Assembly: GCF_028737265.1 (NCBI RefSeq)
Contig: NZ_JAQZAK010000002.1
Location: forward strand, 186,001-250,000
DNA from: Actinomycetospora callitridis
GTDB lineage: Bacteria; Actinomycetota; Actinomycetes; Mycobacteriales; Pseudonocardiaceae
Direction: 5' to 3'
Length of the DNA stretch: 64,000 nucleotides
The notes beneath the pieces were generated by a model, which saw only the letters and a program-made list of their open reading frames with translations, was not told the origin of the DNA and did no database searches. Shown one piece after another: positions 1 through 6,982 of the stretch. The translations under genes were made by a program, and so were the position numbers. How positions within the stretch are numbered: position 1 is the stretch's first letter; the number at the start of each line of letters is the position of its first letter.

Positions 1-565
1 CCACGCCCCCGGCGGCGCGGATCATCGCGACGGCCTCGGCGATCGGGGTGTTGTACTTCTCGACGTAGTACGGGCCGCCCTTGCGCAGGATCTCCCGGAA
101 CGCCTCGGAGACCGAGCCCACGACCCCGGCCTCGACGAGGGCCTGCCCGATGTGGGGCCGGCCGGCGGGCGAGTCGGCGGGCAGCCGGGCGAGCAGCGCC
201 TCGCCGTCGATCGGTAGCCCGCCCGCGGCCATGCGCTCCCCCATCGCCCGGAGGCGGTCGCGCCGCGAGTTCCGCACCCGCTCCTGCTCGGCGACGATCG
301 CGGCGTCCTCGGGGTCGAACAGGTAGCCCAGCAGGTGGGCGGTGACCTCCCCGCCCCGCCCGTCCGGGCTCACGGTGGAGAACTCGGCGCCGCGGACCAG
401 CGTCATGCCCGACGGCCGCGCGGCGGCGGCCTCGGCCCAGCCGGCGGTGGTGTCGTGGTCGGTCAGCGCCAGCACCGTGACGCCCGCGGCGGCGGCCGTC
501 GCCACCAGCTCGGTGGGGGTCTCGGTGCCGTCGGAGACCGTGGAGTGGGTGTGGAGGTCGATCAA
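1..565 (-). CDS. PHP-domain metal-dependent phosphoesterase (TrpH-like), 3' end outside window
   Basis: The N-terminus reads LIDLHTHSTVSDGT, followed by LALTDHDT and later GRPHIGQALVEAG, which is the PHP metallo-phosphoesterase signature; the His and Asp residues would bind the metals. Family members (TrpH/YciV type) hydrolyse phosphoesters such as nucleoside 3',5'-bisphosphates or short RNA 5' ends; the substrate here is unknown. The only plausible start is a TTG directly before the DLHTHS motif, because an in-frame TGA lies about 12 codons upstream. The gene follows the PH-domain gene on the same strand after about 33 nt, so the two may be cotranscribed. The C-terminal part is missing from this window. 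Confidence 0.85.
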   Translation of the reverse strand, partial: MIDLHTHSTVSDGTETPTELVATAAAAGVTVLALTDHDTTAGWAEAAAARPSGMTLVRGAEFSTVSPDGRGGEVTAHLLGYLFDPEDAAIVAEQERVRNSRRDRLRAMGERMAAGGLPIDGEALLARLPADSPAGRPHIGQALVEAGVVGSVSEAFREILRKGGPYYVEKYNTPIAEAVAMIRAAGGV

Positions 566-598
566 GGCAGCACGCCGATTGGGATCACGACGCCAGTA

Positions 599-1150
599 TC
601 AGCGCCGGCGGCCCCGCGCCCCACCGAACCCGGACCCCGGGAGGGTGTACGAGCGGGTCTGGCGCTTGTCGCCGAACACCAGCTCGGAGATGGCCTCGTA
701 GACCTCTTCGGGGTCGGGCAGATAGTGGATCTGGTTGAGCGCCTGGATCTGGCCGGCCGACTCGATGACCATCGTCCCGTAGCCGAGCAGGCGCCCGTTG
801 AACGTGCGGATGAAGCTGAGGTCGGTGACCTTGGTCAGCGGCATCATGCCGACGTTGTGGGTGAAGATCCCCTTGGTGAGCATCACCCGCTTGTCGGTGA
901 CGACGACCTTCTCGACCCACCACTCGCTGACCTTGTAGCTCGACTTCAGCAGCACGAGCAGCGCGCCGTACCAGAACAGGTTGTCCAGCACGACGTTCTG
1001 CGGGAGGAACGCGGCGCCGAGCGCGAGCAGGACGAACAGGATGACGGCCTGCAGGACCTCGCCGACGATGACCGCCCAGTGGCGCCGGAAGCGGATCACC
1101 CGCCGTTCGGTCGGCAGGACGTACTCGTCGACCTCGCGGGGTGCCAGCAC
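599..1150 (-). CDS. PH-domain (bPH2/YdbS-like) membrane protein
   Basis: The 183-residue protein has two adjacent hydrophobic helices at roughly residues 28-72, followed by a bacterial pleckstrin-homology domain with the family pattern VVTDKRVMLTKGIF, then MMPLTKVTDLSF and YGTMVIESAG. Such proteins sit in the cytoplasmic membrane with the PH domain in the cytosol; no reaction is known. It lies between a 52-residue membrane protein (15 nt upstream) and the PHP phosphoesterase, all on the minus strand, which suggests one transcription unit. The Arg/Gly-rich C-terminal tail is probably disordered. Family assignment is firm and the role unknown. Confidence 0.85.
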   Translation of the reverse strand: MLAPREVDEYVLPTERRVIRFRRHWAVIVGEVLQAVILFVLLALGAAFLPQNVVLDNLFWYGALLVLLKSSYKVSEWWVEKVVVTDKRVMLTKGIFTHNVGMMPLTKVTDLSFIRTFNGRLLGYGTMVIESAGQIQALNQIHYLPDPEEVYEAISELVFGDKRQTRSYTLPGSGFGGARGRRR

Positions 1151-1164
1151 GACGGCCTCCGGAC

Positions 1165-1323
1165 CTAGAACAACGCTTGGATGAACGCGACCACGGAAGC
1201 GGCCGCGTCACCCAGGATAGTGAGGATGTTCAGCACGAGGTCGGCTGAATTCTGCGGCTGTGAGATGACGAAGAAGAGTGCGAACGCGACACCCACGATG
1301 ATGCCGATCTTCTTCGCGTTCAC
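1165..1323 (-). CDS. Small (52 aa) single-pass membrane protein
   Basis: A 52-residue ORF starts with GTG (MNAKKIGIIVGVAFALFF...) and is preceded by GAGGG about 6 nt upstream. The first half is a hydrophobic helix after a Lys-Lys pair, and the C-terminal half is amphipathic. Small proteins of this pattern are widespread in actinobacteria and have no known function. It ends 15 nt before the PH-domain gene and probably leads that operon. A longer upstream reading frame exists but overlaps the divergent Nudix promoter, so the internal GTG with its ribosome binding site is preferred. Confidence 0.65.
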   Translation of the reverse strand: MNAKKIGIIVGVAFALFFVISQPQNSADLVLNILTILGDAAASVVAFIQALF

Positions 1324-1411
1324 CAGGTTCCCTCGCGGTGCTCGGTCGACGGTCGTGCGTCGGCAGTATGGGCCGGTCCGGGCGCGGACGGCCATCGGGT
1401 CACGGGTGATA

Positions 1412-1417
1412 CTAGGG
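1412..1417 (+). promoter_or_regulatory. -10 box TAGGGT of the Nudix gene
   Basis: TAGGGT lies 9 nt before the GTG start of the Nudix hydrolase and fits the actinobacterial -10 pattern TANNNT. With so short a gap the mRNA would have almost no leader. Motif-based inference only. Confidence 0.35.
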
Positions 1418-1426
1418 TGAACTCCT

Positions 1427-1909
1427 GTGACGACGCGTGATCCGGGGTCGGTGCCCGGCGCGTCGTCCCCGGACGAGGTCCTCTGCGTCGGCGGCATCGT
1501 CACCGACGCCGCCGGACGGCTCCTCCTGATCCGCCGCGCCCACCCGCCCGAGGCCGGCCGGTGGTCGCTGCCGGGCGGCAAGGTCGAGCCCGGCGAGACG
1601 GTGCCCGAGGCGACACGCCGCGAGGTCGCCGAGGAGACCGGGCTCGACGTCGAGGTGGGCGACGAGGTCGGCCATGTGCGCCGGCCCGCGCCCGACGGGC
1701 GGGTCTTCGCGATCCACGACCTGCGCTGCCGCCCGCGCGACCCGGCCGCGACCCCGCGCGCCGGCGACGACGCCGCCGACGCGCGCTGGGTCGACGCCGC
1801 CGCCTACGACGCGCTCGACGCGGCCGGGGAGCTCGTCACCGGGCTCACGGCCGCGCTGCGCGGGTGGGACTGCCTGCCGCGCGATCTCGGACGCGCCGGA
1901 GGTCGATAG
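1427..1909 (+). CDS. Nudix hydrolase
   Basis: The 160-residue protein carries a full Nudix box: GGKVEPGETVPEATRREV followed by AEETGLDV, with the metal-binding REVAEE core at about residues 66-71. Nudix enzymes hydrolyse nucleoside diphosphates linked to another moiety; the exact substrate cannot be told from sequence. Start is GTG with a TAGGGT box 9 nt upstream. It is divergent from the small membrane-protein gene and convergent with the MaoC gene, with two hairpins in the gap after it. Confidence 0.9.
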   Translation: MTTRDPGSVPGASSPDEVLCVGGIVTDAAGRLLLIRRAHPPEAGRWSLPGGKVEPGETVPEATRREVAEETGLDVEVGDEVGHVRRPAPDGRVFAIHDLRCRPRDPAATPRAGDDAADARWVDAAAYDALDAAGELVTGLTAALRGWDCLPRDLGRAGGR

Positions 1910-1933
1910 TCAGCGCGACGAAGGAGCGCTGAC
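1909..1933 (+). terminator. Hairpin after the Nudix gene
   Basis: GTCAGCGC and GCGCTGAC form a perfect 8-bp stem around a 9-nt loop, starting at the last base of the Nudix stop codon. There is no U-tract, as is common for actinobacterial terminators. Confidence 0.55.
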
Positions 1934-1948
1934 CACCGCATCTCCTTG

Positions 1949-1978
1949 GCGCGACTGGCTGGTCCCCCCTAGTCGCGC
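1949..1978 (-). terminator. Hairpin at the MaoC 3' end
   Basis: GCGCGACT and AGTCGCGC form an 8-bp stem with a 14-nt loop spanning the MaoC stop codon. With the preceding hairpin it could terminate both convergent genes. Confidence 0.4.
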
Positions 1979-2484
1979 TGGGGAACGGGGCGGCGGGGCT
2001 GCTCGGCTTCCAGGGCCTCGTCGGACCCCTCGGCCGCCGGACGCTTGGGCACCATGACCTTGCGGCGGTAGATGCAGACCACCACGCCGTCCTGGTTGTA
2101 GCCGATCGTCTCGACTCCGACGACGCCGCGGTCGTTCTTCGACGACGACTCCTTCTTGTCCAGCACCGTCGACTCGCCGTAGATCGTGTCGCCGTGGAAG
2201 ACCGGCTTGACGTGGCGCAGCGACTCGACCTCGAGGTTGGCGATCGCCTTGCCGGACACGTCGGGCACCGACATCCCCAGCAGCAGCGAGTAGACGTAGT
2301 TGCCGACGACGACGTTGCGGCCCTGCTGGGTCCCGGACGCGTAGTGGTTGTCCAGGTGCAGCGGGTGGTGGTTCATCGTGATCAGGCAGAACAGGTGGTC
2401 GTCGTACTCGGTGACCGTCTTGCCGGGCCAGTGCTTGTAGGTCGCACCGACCTCGAACTCCTCGAAGTACCGACCGAACTGCAC
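1969..2484 (-). CDS. MaoC-family hydratase, likely mesaconyl-/methylmalyl-CoA type
   Basis: The 171-residue hot-dog-fold protein begins MQFGRYFEEFEVGATYKHWP and carries LITMNHHPLHLD, the hydratase-2 region of the MaoC family. The wording closely resembles the MaoC protein encoded with the CoA-ester lyase and acyl-CoA dehydrogenase in Streptomyces ethylmalonyl-CoA loci, so interconversion of mesaconyl-C1-CoA and beta-methylmalyl-CoA is likely (inference from recalled sequences). The GTG start has an excellent AGGAGG 7 nt upstream. The partner lyase and dehydrogenase lie about 2-4 kb away on the same strand, separated by corA and a stress gene. Confidence 0.85.
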   Translation of the reverse strand: MQFGRYFEEFEVGATYKHWPGKTVTEYDDHLFCLITMNHHPLHLDNHYASGTQQGRNVVVGNYVYSLLLGMSVPDVSGKAIANLEVESLRHVKPVFHGDTIYGESTVLDKKESSSKNDRGVVGVETIGYNQDGVVVCIYRRKVMVPKRPAAEGSDEALEAEQPRRPVPQRD

Positions 2485-2780
2485 GAATCCGCCTCCTGAA
2501 CGTCTGTGGTCATGGCGGTGTCGGACGGGCGACGGGAGAGTCCGCCGTCCGGCGCCGCATGTGGCGGCCGTTAGGATGACGGATCGACCGACGTGGTGTC
2601 GTGCGGGGCGAGGGAGGTGAGACGTGGACGACTCGAGGTCCGACCTTCCGCCGAGTACGGGCCGCGTCTCCTCCCGGACGCCCGCCGCGCGCTGATCGGC
2701 GCGGCTCGGCCGGGGAGGGACGCGGTGGCTCATCCGCCCGTAGCCCCCGTCTCCACACCGTCCGGTCCCCGGAGGTCCCC
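2485..2780. other. Divergent intergenic/leader region between MaoC and corA
   Basis: This 296-nt gap holds the MaoC ribosome binding site at its left edge, a TAGGAT box near 2572 that could be the corA -10, and about 200 nt of apparent corA leader with two short open frames, each preceded by a purine-rich Shine-Dalgarno-like stretch. I could not match the leader to a known magnesium riboswitch by eye. Confidence 0.4.
2624..2695 (+). CDS. Possible 23-aa leader peptide upstream of corA
   Basis: GTG at 2624 follows a strong GGGAGGTGAG stretch (2613-2622) and opens a 23-codon frame rich in Ser, Arg and Pro that ends in TGA. It lies between the likely corA promoter and the corA start. No homology is recognised; only the ribosome binding site and position support it. 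Confidence 0.25.
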   Translation: MDDSRSDLPPSTGRVSSRTPAAR

Positions 2781-2823
2781 ATGCCCAGCCTGCCCACGCT
2801 GCGCAACGCCGGTTCGCGCGTGA
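2725..2823 (+). CDS. Possible proline-rich 32-aa leader peptide overlapping the corA start
   Basis: GTG at 2725 is preceded by GGGGAGGGA and opens a 32-codon frame (VAHPPVAPVSTPSGPRRS...) with about ten prolines. It runs past the corA ATG in another frame. Proline-rich leader peptides are known upstream of enterobacterial mgtA and a leader ORF upstream of corA; a similar role here is speculation. Confidence 0.2.
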   Translation: MAHPPVAPVSTPSGPRRSPCPACPRCATPVRA

Positions 2824-3896
2824 TCCGCCCCGGCCGTCCCCGCACCCAGGACCCGCGGGTGCCGCACGTGCCCCTGTCCGCCTTCGTCGTCGACTGTGCG
2901 GTGTACGTCGACGGCAAGCGGCTCGCCGGCCGGTGGACCCACCGCGAGGCGATCGCGGAGGTCCGCCGCCGCGAGGAGGGCTTCGTCTGGATCGGCCTGC
3001 ACGAGCCCGACGCCGAGCAGATCACCGACATCGCCGAGGTCTTCGGGCTGCACCCGCTCGCCGTCGAGGACGCGGTGCACGCGCACCAGCGCCCGAAGAT
3101 CGAGCGCTTCAGCGGCACGCCGGGCGGCGGGGACGACATGCTGTTCTCGGTGTTCAAGACCATGCGCTACGTCGCGCACGCGTCGCCGACGACGGCCAAC
3201 GAGATCGTCGAGTCGGGCGAGCTCATGGTCTTCCTGGGCCGGGACTTCGTCGTCACCGTCCGCCACGGCCAGCACTCCGGCCTGCGCCGCGTCCGGCACC
3301 AGCTCGAGTCCGAGCCCGAGCACCTCGCGCAGGGCCCGGCGGTCGTGCTGCACGCGATCGCCGATCACATCGTCGACGCCTACCTCGACGTCTCCCAGAG
3401 CGTCGAGGGCGACATCGACACGATGGAGGCCGAGGTCTTCGCGCCCTACAGCGAGGTCGGCGCGGAGCAGATCTACCTGATGAAGCGCGAGGTCCTCGAG
3501 CTGCGCCGCGCCGTCGGCCCCCTCGTGACGCCGATGCGCCGGCTCACCGAGGGCTACTCCCCGCTCGTGCCGTCGGAGGTGCGCAGCTACTTCCGCGACG
3601 TCGACGACCACCTCGCGACGGTGGCCGAGCGCGTCGCGTCGTTCGACGAGCTGCTCACGACCCTCGTCGACGCCGTGCTCGCCAAGATCACGCTGCGCCA
3701 GAACAACGACATGCGCAAGATCACCGCCTACGCCGCCCTGCTGGCGGTCCCGACGATGCTCGCCGGCATCTACGGCATGAACTTCGACTACATGCCCGAG
3801 CTGCACTGGGAGTTCGGCTACCCCGCGGTGATCCTCGTGATCCTGACCATCTGCGGGGTGCTCTGGCGGACCTTCCGCCGCAACCGCTGGCTCTGA
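2781..3896 (+). CDS. corA: CorA-family magnesium/cobalt transporter
   Basis: The 371-residue protein has the CorA layout: a long cytoplasmic alpha/beta and coiled domain, then two C-terminal helices with the diagnostic YGMNFDYMPEL motif (GMN pore signature) between them and a basic end (RTFRRNRWL). CorA pentamers carry Mg2+ (also Co2+, Ni2+) through the cytoplasmic membrane. ATG at 2781 is chosen because GGAGG lies 5 nt upstream; the open frame extends further back but has poor coding character and would swallow the leader. It is convergent with the stress-protein gene, only 18 nt apart. M. tuberculosis corA (Rv1239c) has a related neighbourhood. Confidence 0.92.
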   Translation: MPSLPTLRNAGSRVIRPGRPRTQDPRVPHVPLSAFVVDCAVYVDGKRLAGRWTHREAIAEVRRREEGFVWIGLHEPDAEQITDIAEVFGLHPLAVEDAVHAHQRPKIERFSGTPGGGDDMLFSVFKTMRYVAHASPTTANEIVESGELMVFLGRDFVVTVRHGQHSGLRRVRHQLESEPEHLAQGPAVVLHAIADHIVDAYLDVSQSVEGDIDTMEAEVFAPYSEVGAEQIYLMKREVLELRRAVGPLVTPMRRLTEGYSPLVPSEVRSYFRDVDDHLATVAERVASFDELLTTLVDAVLAKITLRQNNDMRKITAYAALLAVPTMLAGIYGMNFDYMPELHWEFGYPAVILVILTICGVLWRTFRRNRWL

Positions 3897-3914
3897 GCTT
3901 CCTCTCGCGGACGA

Positions 3915-4433
3915 TCAGGTGTCGGTGCCCAGCGCCAGCTTGCTCAGCATGTCCCGGGCCTTCTCGGCGTTGCGGGGCTGGCAGAGGACGTCGTAGCGCC
4001 CGGCGACGATCTGGCTCTGCGAGGTGAAGTCCCGCCGGCCCCGCGAGGCGCCGTAGGTGATCGCCCCGGACACGACGCCGAAGATGATGCCGATGACGAG
4101 GCCGGTGAGGATCGACCCGAACCCGCTGCCGACGGGCGCGAGCAGCGAGAGCACCAGGCCCACGAACAGACCCAGCCAGGCGCCGGACGCGGCGCCGGTG
4201 AGCAGCACGCGGCCCCAGGTCAGGCGGCCGATGACCCGCTCGACGAGCATGAGGTCGACGCCGACGATGGTCACGTCGGCGACGGGGAACTCGTTGTCCG
4301 CCAGGTGGTCGACGGCGCGCTGGGCCTCCTCGTACTTGGCGTAGGAGCCCACGGGCCAGCCCGACGGCGGCTCGGGGAGGTTCGGCAGCCCGGGCTGGGC
4401 GCCGGGGCGGTTCCCGGTGAACGGCGCAGTCAC
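3915..4433 (-). CDS. General stress protein 17M-like (YflT domain) membrane protein
   Basis: The 172-residue protein has a YflT/GSP17M-type N-terminal ferredoxin-like part (YAKYEEAQRAVDHLADNEFP, then TIVGVDLMLVERV) at about residues 30-70. Two glycine-rich transmembrane helices follow (about 78-100 and 105-128), then a second alpha/beta stretch. Relatives are sometimes labelled magnesium transporters only because they sit beside corA or mgtE. Start GTG has GAGGGA about 6 nt upstream. Role unknown; stress association comes from the family name. Confidence 0.75.
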   Translation of the reverse strand: MTAPFTGNRPGAQPGLPNLPEPPSGWPVGSYAKYEEAQRAVDHLADNEFPVADVTIVGVDLMLVERVIGRLTWGRVLLTGAASGAWLGLFVGLVLSLLAPVGSGFGSILTGLVIGIIFGVVSGAITYGASRGRRDFTSQSQIVAGRYDVLCQPRNAEKARDMLSKLALGTDT

Positions 4434-4559
4434 GACTCTTCCCTCGCTGTCCTTCTGGGCGGTCCTTCACTCATGTCAACGGTGCACCCGGCCGGGGAGT
4501 GCCCGGGCCGGGTGCACTGTGACGCGAAACGGTACCGCCGATCGGTGCAGCGAAGGTGA

Positions 4560-5753
4560 TCAGCGCAGCTTGTAGTCCTTGAGCAGGCCGCGGCTGATGA
4601 TCGTCTTCTGGATCTCCGAGGTGCCCTCGCCGATGAGCAGGAACGGCGCCTCCCGCATGAGGCGCTCGATCTCGTACTCCTTCGAGTAGCCGTAGCCGCC
4701 GTGGATGCGGAACGACTCCTCGGTGACCTCCTTGCAGTACTCGGAGGCGAGCATCTTCGCCATGCCGGCCTCGACGTCGTTGCGCTCGCCGCGGTCCTTG
4801 AGGCTGGCGGCGTTGACCATCATGTGGTGCGCGGCCTCGACCTTGGTGGCCATCTCGGCGAGCTTGAACGCGATGGCCTGGTGCTGGGCGATCGGCTTGC
4901 CGAACGTCGAGCGCTGCTGGGCGTACTCGATGCCGAGCTCGAAGGCGCGGATCGCGATGCCGCAGGCGCGGGCGGCGACGTTGACGCGGCCCACCTCGAC
5001 GCCGTCCATCATCTGCGCGAAGCCCTTGCCGGGCGCGTTGCCCAGCACCTGGCTCTGCGGGATGCGGTGGCCGTCGAACACCATCTCGGTGGTGTCGACG
5101 CCCTTGTAGCCCATCTTGTCGATCTTGCCGGGGATCGAGAGGCCCTCGGCGACCTTGCCGAAGCCGCGGGGCTTGTCGACCAGCAGCGTCGTCAGGTTCT
5201 GGTAGGGCTTCTCGGCGCCCTCGTCGGTCTTGACCAGCACCGCGGTGAGGTTCGACGAGCCGCCGTTGGTCAGCCACATCTTGGCGCCGTTGACGACGTA
5301 GTCGTCCCCGTCGGCCTTCGCGCTGGTCTTGATCGCGGCGACGTCGGAGCCGAGGTCGGGCTCGGACATCGAGAACGAGCCGGTGATCTCGCCGGTCGCC
5401 ATCTTCGGCAGGTAGTGCGCCTTCTGCTCGGCGGTGCCGTGCTGGCGCAGCATGTAGGCGACGATGAAGTGGGTGTTGATGACGCCGGAGACGCTCATCC
5501 ACCCGCGGGCGATCTGCTCGACGACGAGCGCGTAGGTCAGCAGCGACTCGCCCAGACCGTCGTACTCCTCCGGGATCATGAGCCCGAACAGGCCCATCTC
5601 CTTCATCCCGTCGACGATGTCCTGCGGGTAGACGTCGTCGTGCTCGAGCTGCTGCGCGTGCGGGATGATCTCCTTGTCCACGAAGTCGCGGACGGTGGAC
5701 AGGATCTCCTGCTGCACATCGGTGAGACCGGCGGTCTGGGCGAGGCGTGCCAT
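4560..5753 (-). CDS. Acyl-CoA dehydrogenase, likely methylsuccinyl-CoA dehydrogenase type
   Basis: The 397-residue protein covers the full flavin acyl-CoA dehydrogenase fold: N-terminal helices, FSMSEPDLGSD (FAD/substrate loop), MWLTNGG, then RIHGGYGYSKEYEIERLMR and IGEGTSEIQ, whose Glu is at the catalytic-base position. It oxidises an acyl-CoA at C2-C3 and passes electrons to ETF. Resemblance to the Streptomyces dehydrogenase next to ethylmalonyl-CoA genes, and a neighbouring beta-methylmalyl-CoA lyase, suggest methylsuccinyl-CoA as substrate. That is inference, since short-chain acyl-CoA dehydrogenases look alike. Confidence 0.85.
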   Translation of the reverse strand: MARLAQTAGLTDVQQEILSTVRDFVDKEIIPHAQQLEHDDVYPQDIVDGMKEMGLFGLMIPEEYDGLGESLLTYALVVEQIARGWMSVSGVINTHFIVAYMLRQHGTAEQKAHYLPKMATGEITGSFSMSEPDLGSDVAAIKTSAKADGDDYVVNGAKMWLTNGGSSNLTAVLVKTDEGAEKPYQNLTTLLVDKPRGFGKVAEGLSIPGKIDKMGYKGVDTTEMVFDGHRIPQSQVLGNAPGKGFAQMMDGVEVGRVNVAARACGIAIRAFELGIEYAQQRSTFGKPIAQHQAIAFKLAEMATKVEAAHHMMVNAASLKDRGERNDVEAGMAKMLASEYCKEVTEESFRIHGGYGYSKEYEIERLMREAPFLLIGEGTSEIQKTIISRGLLKDYKLR

Positions 5754-5803
5754 GCGTCGTGCTCCTGCTCGTGAGTGGTTACCGGCCAGTATGCCGTCGA
5801 TCC

Positions 5804-5860
5804 GTCCCGGCGAAGGGCGCCTCTCGCCGCTCTGTCCGGCTGAAGGTGCCCTGCGCGCGG
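5804..5860. repeat. Dispersed palindromic repeat, family 1, copy A
   Basis: This 57-nt stretch between the CoA lyase 3' end and the dehydrogenase start matches 27044-27100 at 51 of 57 positions. It contains imperfect arms CGAAGGGCGCC and GGTGCCCTGCG and may act as the lyase terminator. Confidence 0.7.
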
Positions 5861-5876
5861 GAACGCGGGCGACGGC

Positions 5877-6836
5877 TCACGACTCCGGCGGCGTCCAGCG
5901 CTCGCCGCGGGTCATCCCGGCGGCGCGGCCCTTGCCCGCGATGACGAGGGCCATCTTGCGTGACGCCTCGTCGATCATCTCGTCACCGATCATCGCCGAG
6001 CCCTTCTTCCCGCCGGCCTCGGAGGTGAAGTACTCGTAGGCGTCGAGGATGTTCTCGGCGTGGTCGTAGTCGTCCTGGTCGGGCGAGAAGACCTCGTTCG
6101 CGGCGTCGATCTGGCCGGGGTGCAGCACCCACTTGCCGTCGAAGCCCAGCGCGGCCGACCGGCCGGCGACGCGGCGGAAGCCGTCGACGTCGCGGATCTG
6201 CAGGTACGGGCCGTCGATGGCCTGCAGGTCGTAGGCGCGGGCCGCCATGAGGATCTGCATGAGGATGTAGTGGTAGGCGTCGCCCACGTCGTAGCCGGGG
6301 GGCTGCTCGCCGACCACCAGCGACTTCATGTTGATCGAGGCCATGAAGTCGGCCGGGCCGAAGATGATGGTCTCGTTGCGCGGCGAGGCGGCGGCGATGG
6401 CGTTGACGTTGGTCAGGCCCATCGCGTTCTCGATCTGGGCCTCGATGCCGATCCTGCCGACCTCGTAGCCCATGGTCTTCTCGATCTGGGTGAGCAGGAA
6501 GTCCAGCGCGTGGACCTGCTCGGCGTTCTGCACCTTCGGCAGCATGATCGCGTCGAGGTTGGCCCCGGCGCCCTCCACGACCTCGGTGACGTCGCGGTAG
6601 GTCCACTCGGTGGTCCAGTCGTTGACGCGCACGACGCGCGTCTTGCCCTCCCAGCCGCCCTCGTTGAGCGCGGCCACGATCGTCTTGCGGGCCTCGGGCT
6701 TCGCCAGCGGTGCGCAGGCGTCCTCGAGGTCCAGGAAGATCTGGTCGGCGGGCAGTGTCCGGGCCTTGTCGATGAACTTCTGGCTCGACCCGGGCACCGC
6801 CAGACACGACCGGCGGGGGCGGTTCTCGACACTCAC
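5877..6836 (-). CDS. HpcH/HpaI-type CoA-ester lyase (beta-methylmalyl-CoA/malyl-CoA lyase)
   Basis: The 319-residue protein has the CitE-like aldolase pattern RPRRSCLAVPGS, FLDLEDACAP, DAIMLPKVQ, GIEAQIENA (metal-binding Glu) and GFDGKWVLHPGQ. It is very like the actinobacterial lyase encoded with ccr and meaA, which splits beta-methylmalyl-CoA to glyoxylate and propionyl-CoA in the ethylmalonyl-CoA pathway. Start GTG (MSVENRPRR) has GGAGGT 9 nt upstream. The dehydrogenase follows on the same strand after a 123-nt gap holding a palindromic repeat, so separate transcripts are possible. ccr and meaA are not in this window. Confidence 0.88.
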   Translation of the reverse strand: MSVENRPRRSCLAVPGSSQKFIDKARTLPADQIFLDLEDACAPLAKPEARKTIVAALNEGGWEGKTRVVRVNDWTTEWTYRDVTEVVEGAGANLDAIMLPKVQNAEQVHALDFLLTQIEKTMGYEVGRIGIEAQIENAMGLTNVNAIAAASPRNETIIFGPADFMASINMKSLVVGEQPPGYDVGDAYHYILMQILMAARAYDLQAIDGPYLQIRDVDGFRRVAGRSAALGFDGKWVLHPGQIDAANEVFSPDQDDYDHAENILDAYEYFTSEAGGKKGSAMIGDEMIDEASRKMALVIAGKGRAAGMTRGERWTPPES

Positions 6837-6970
6837 GAGTAGCTGACCTCCATGTCCACGTGACCGGCGCCGATGCTGACACGCGCCACGGCGCAGCATC
6901 GGCCGAGGTGGCGACCCTCTCACCCGTGTGCGGATCCGACTCGATACAGCCCGCCGCAGGTCCCGACGGT

Positions 6971-6976
6971 TAGCCT
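6971..6976 (+). promoter_or_regulatory. -10 box TAGCCT of the MgtE-N/CBS gene
   Basis: TAGCCT sits 6 nt before the GTG start at 6983. The same TAGCCT-N6-8-start arrangement recurs at several genes in this window and implies leaderless transcription. Confidence 0.5.
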
Positions 6977-6982
6977 GCTCCG

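Noticed and set aside
2565-2640. M-box magnesium riboswitch before corA
   Set aside because: A GTTAGG-like start caught the eye, but the later conserved elements of the M-box could not be found; a covariance-model search would decide.
3915-4433. Annotation of the stress membrane protein as a magnesium transporter
   Set aside because: It lacks CorA and MgtE channel motifs; the label arises from its position beside corA.
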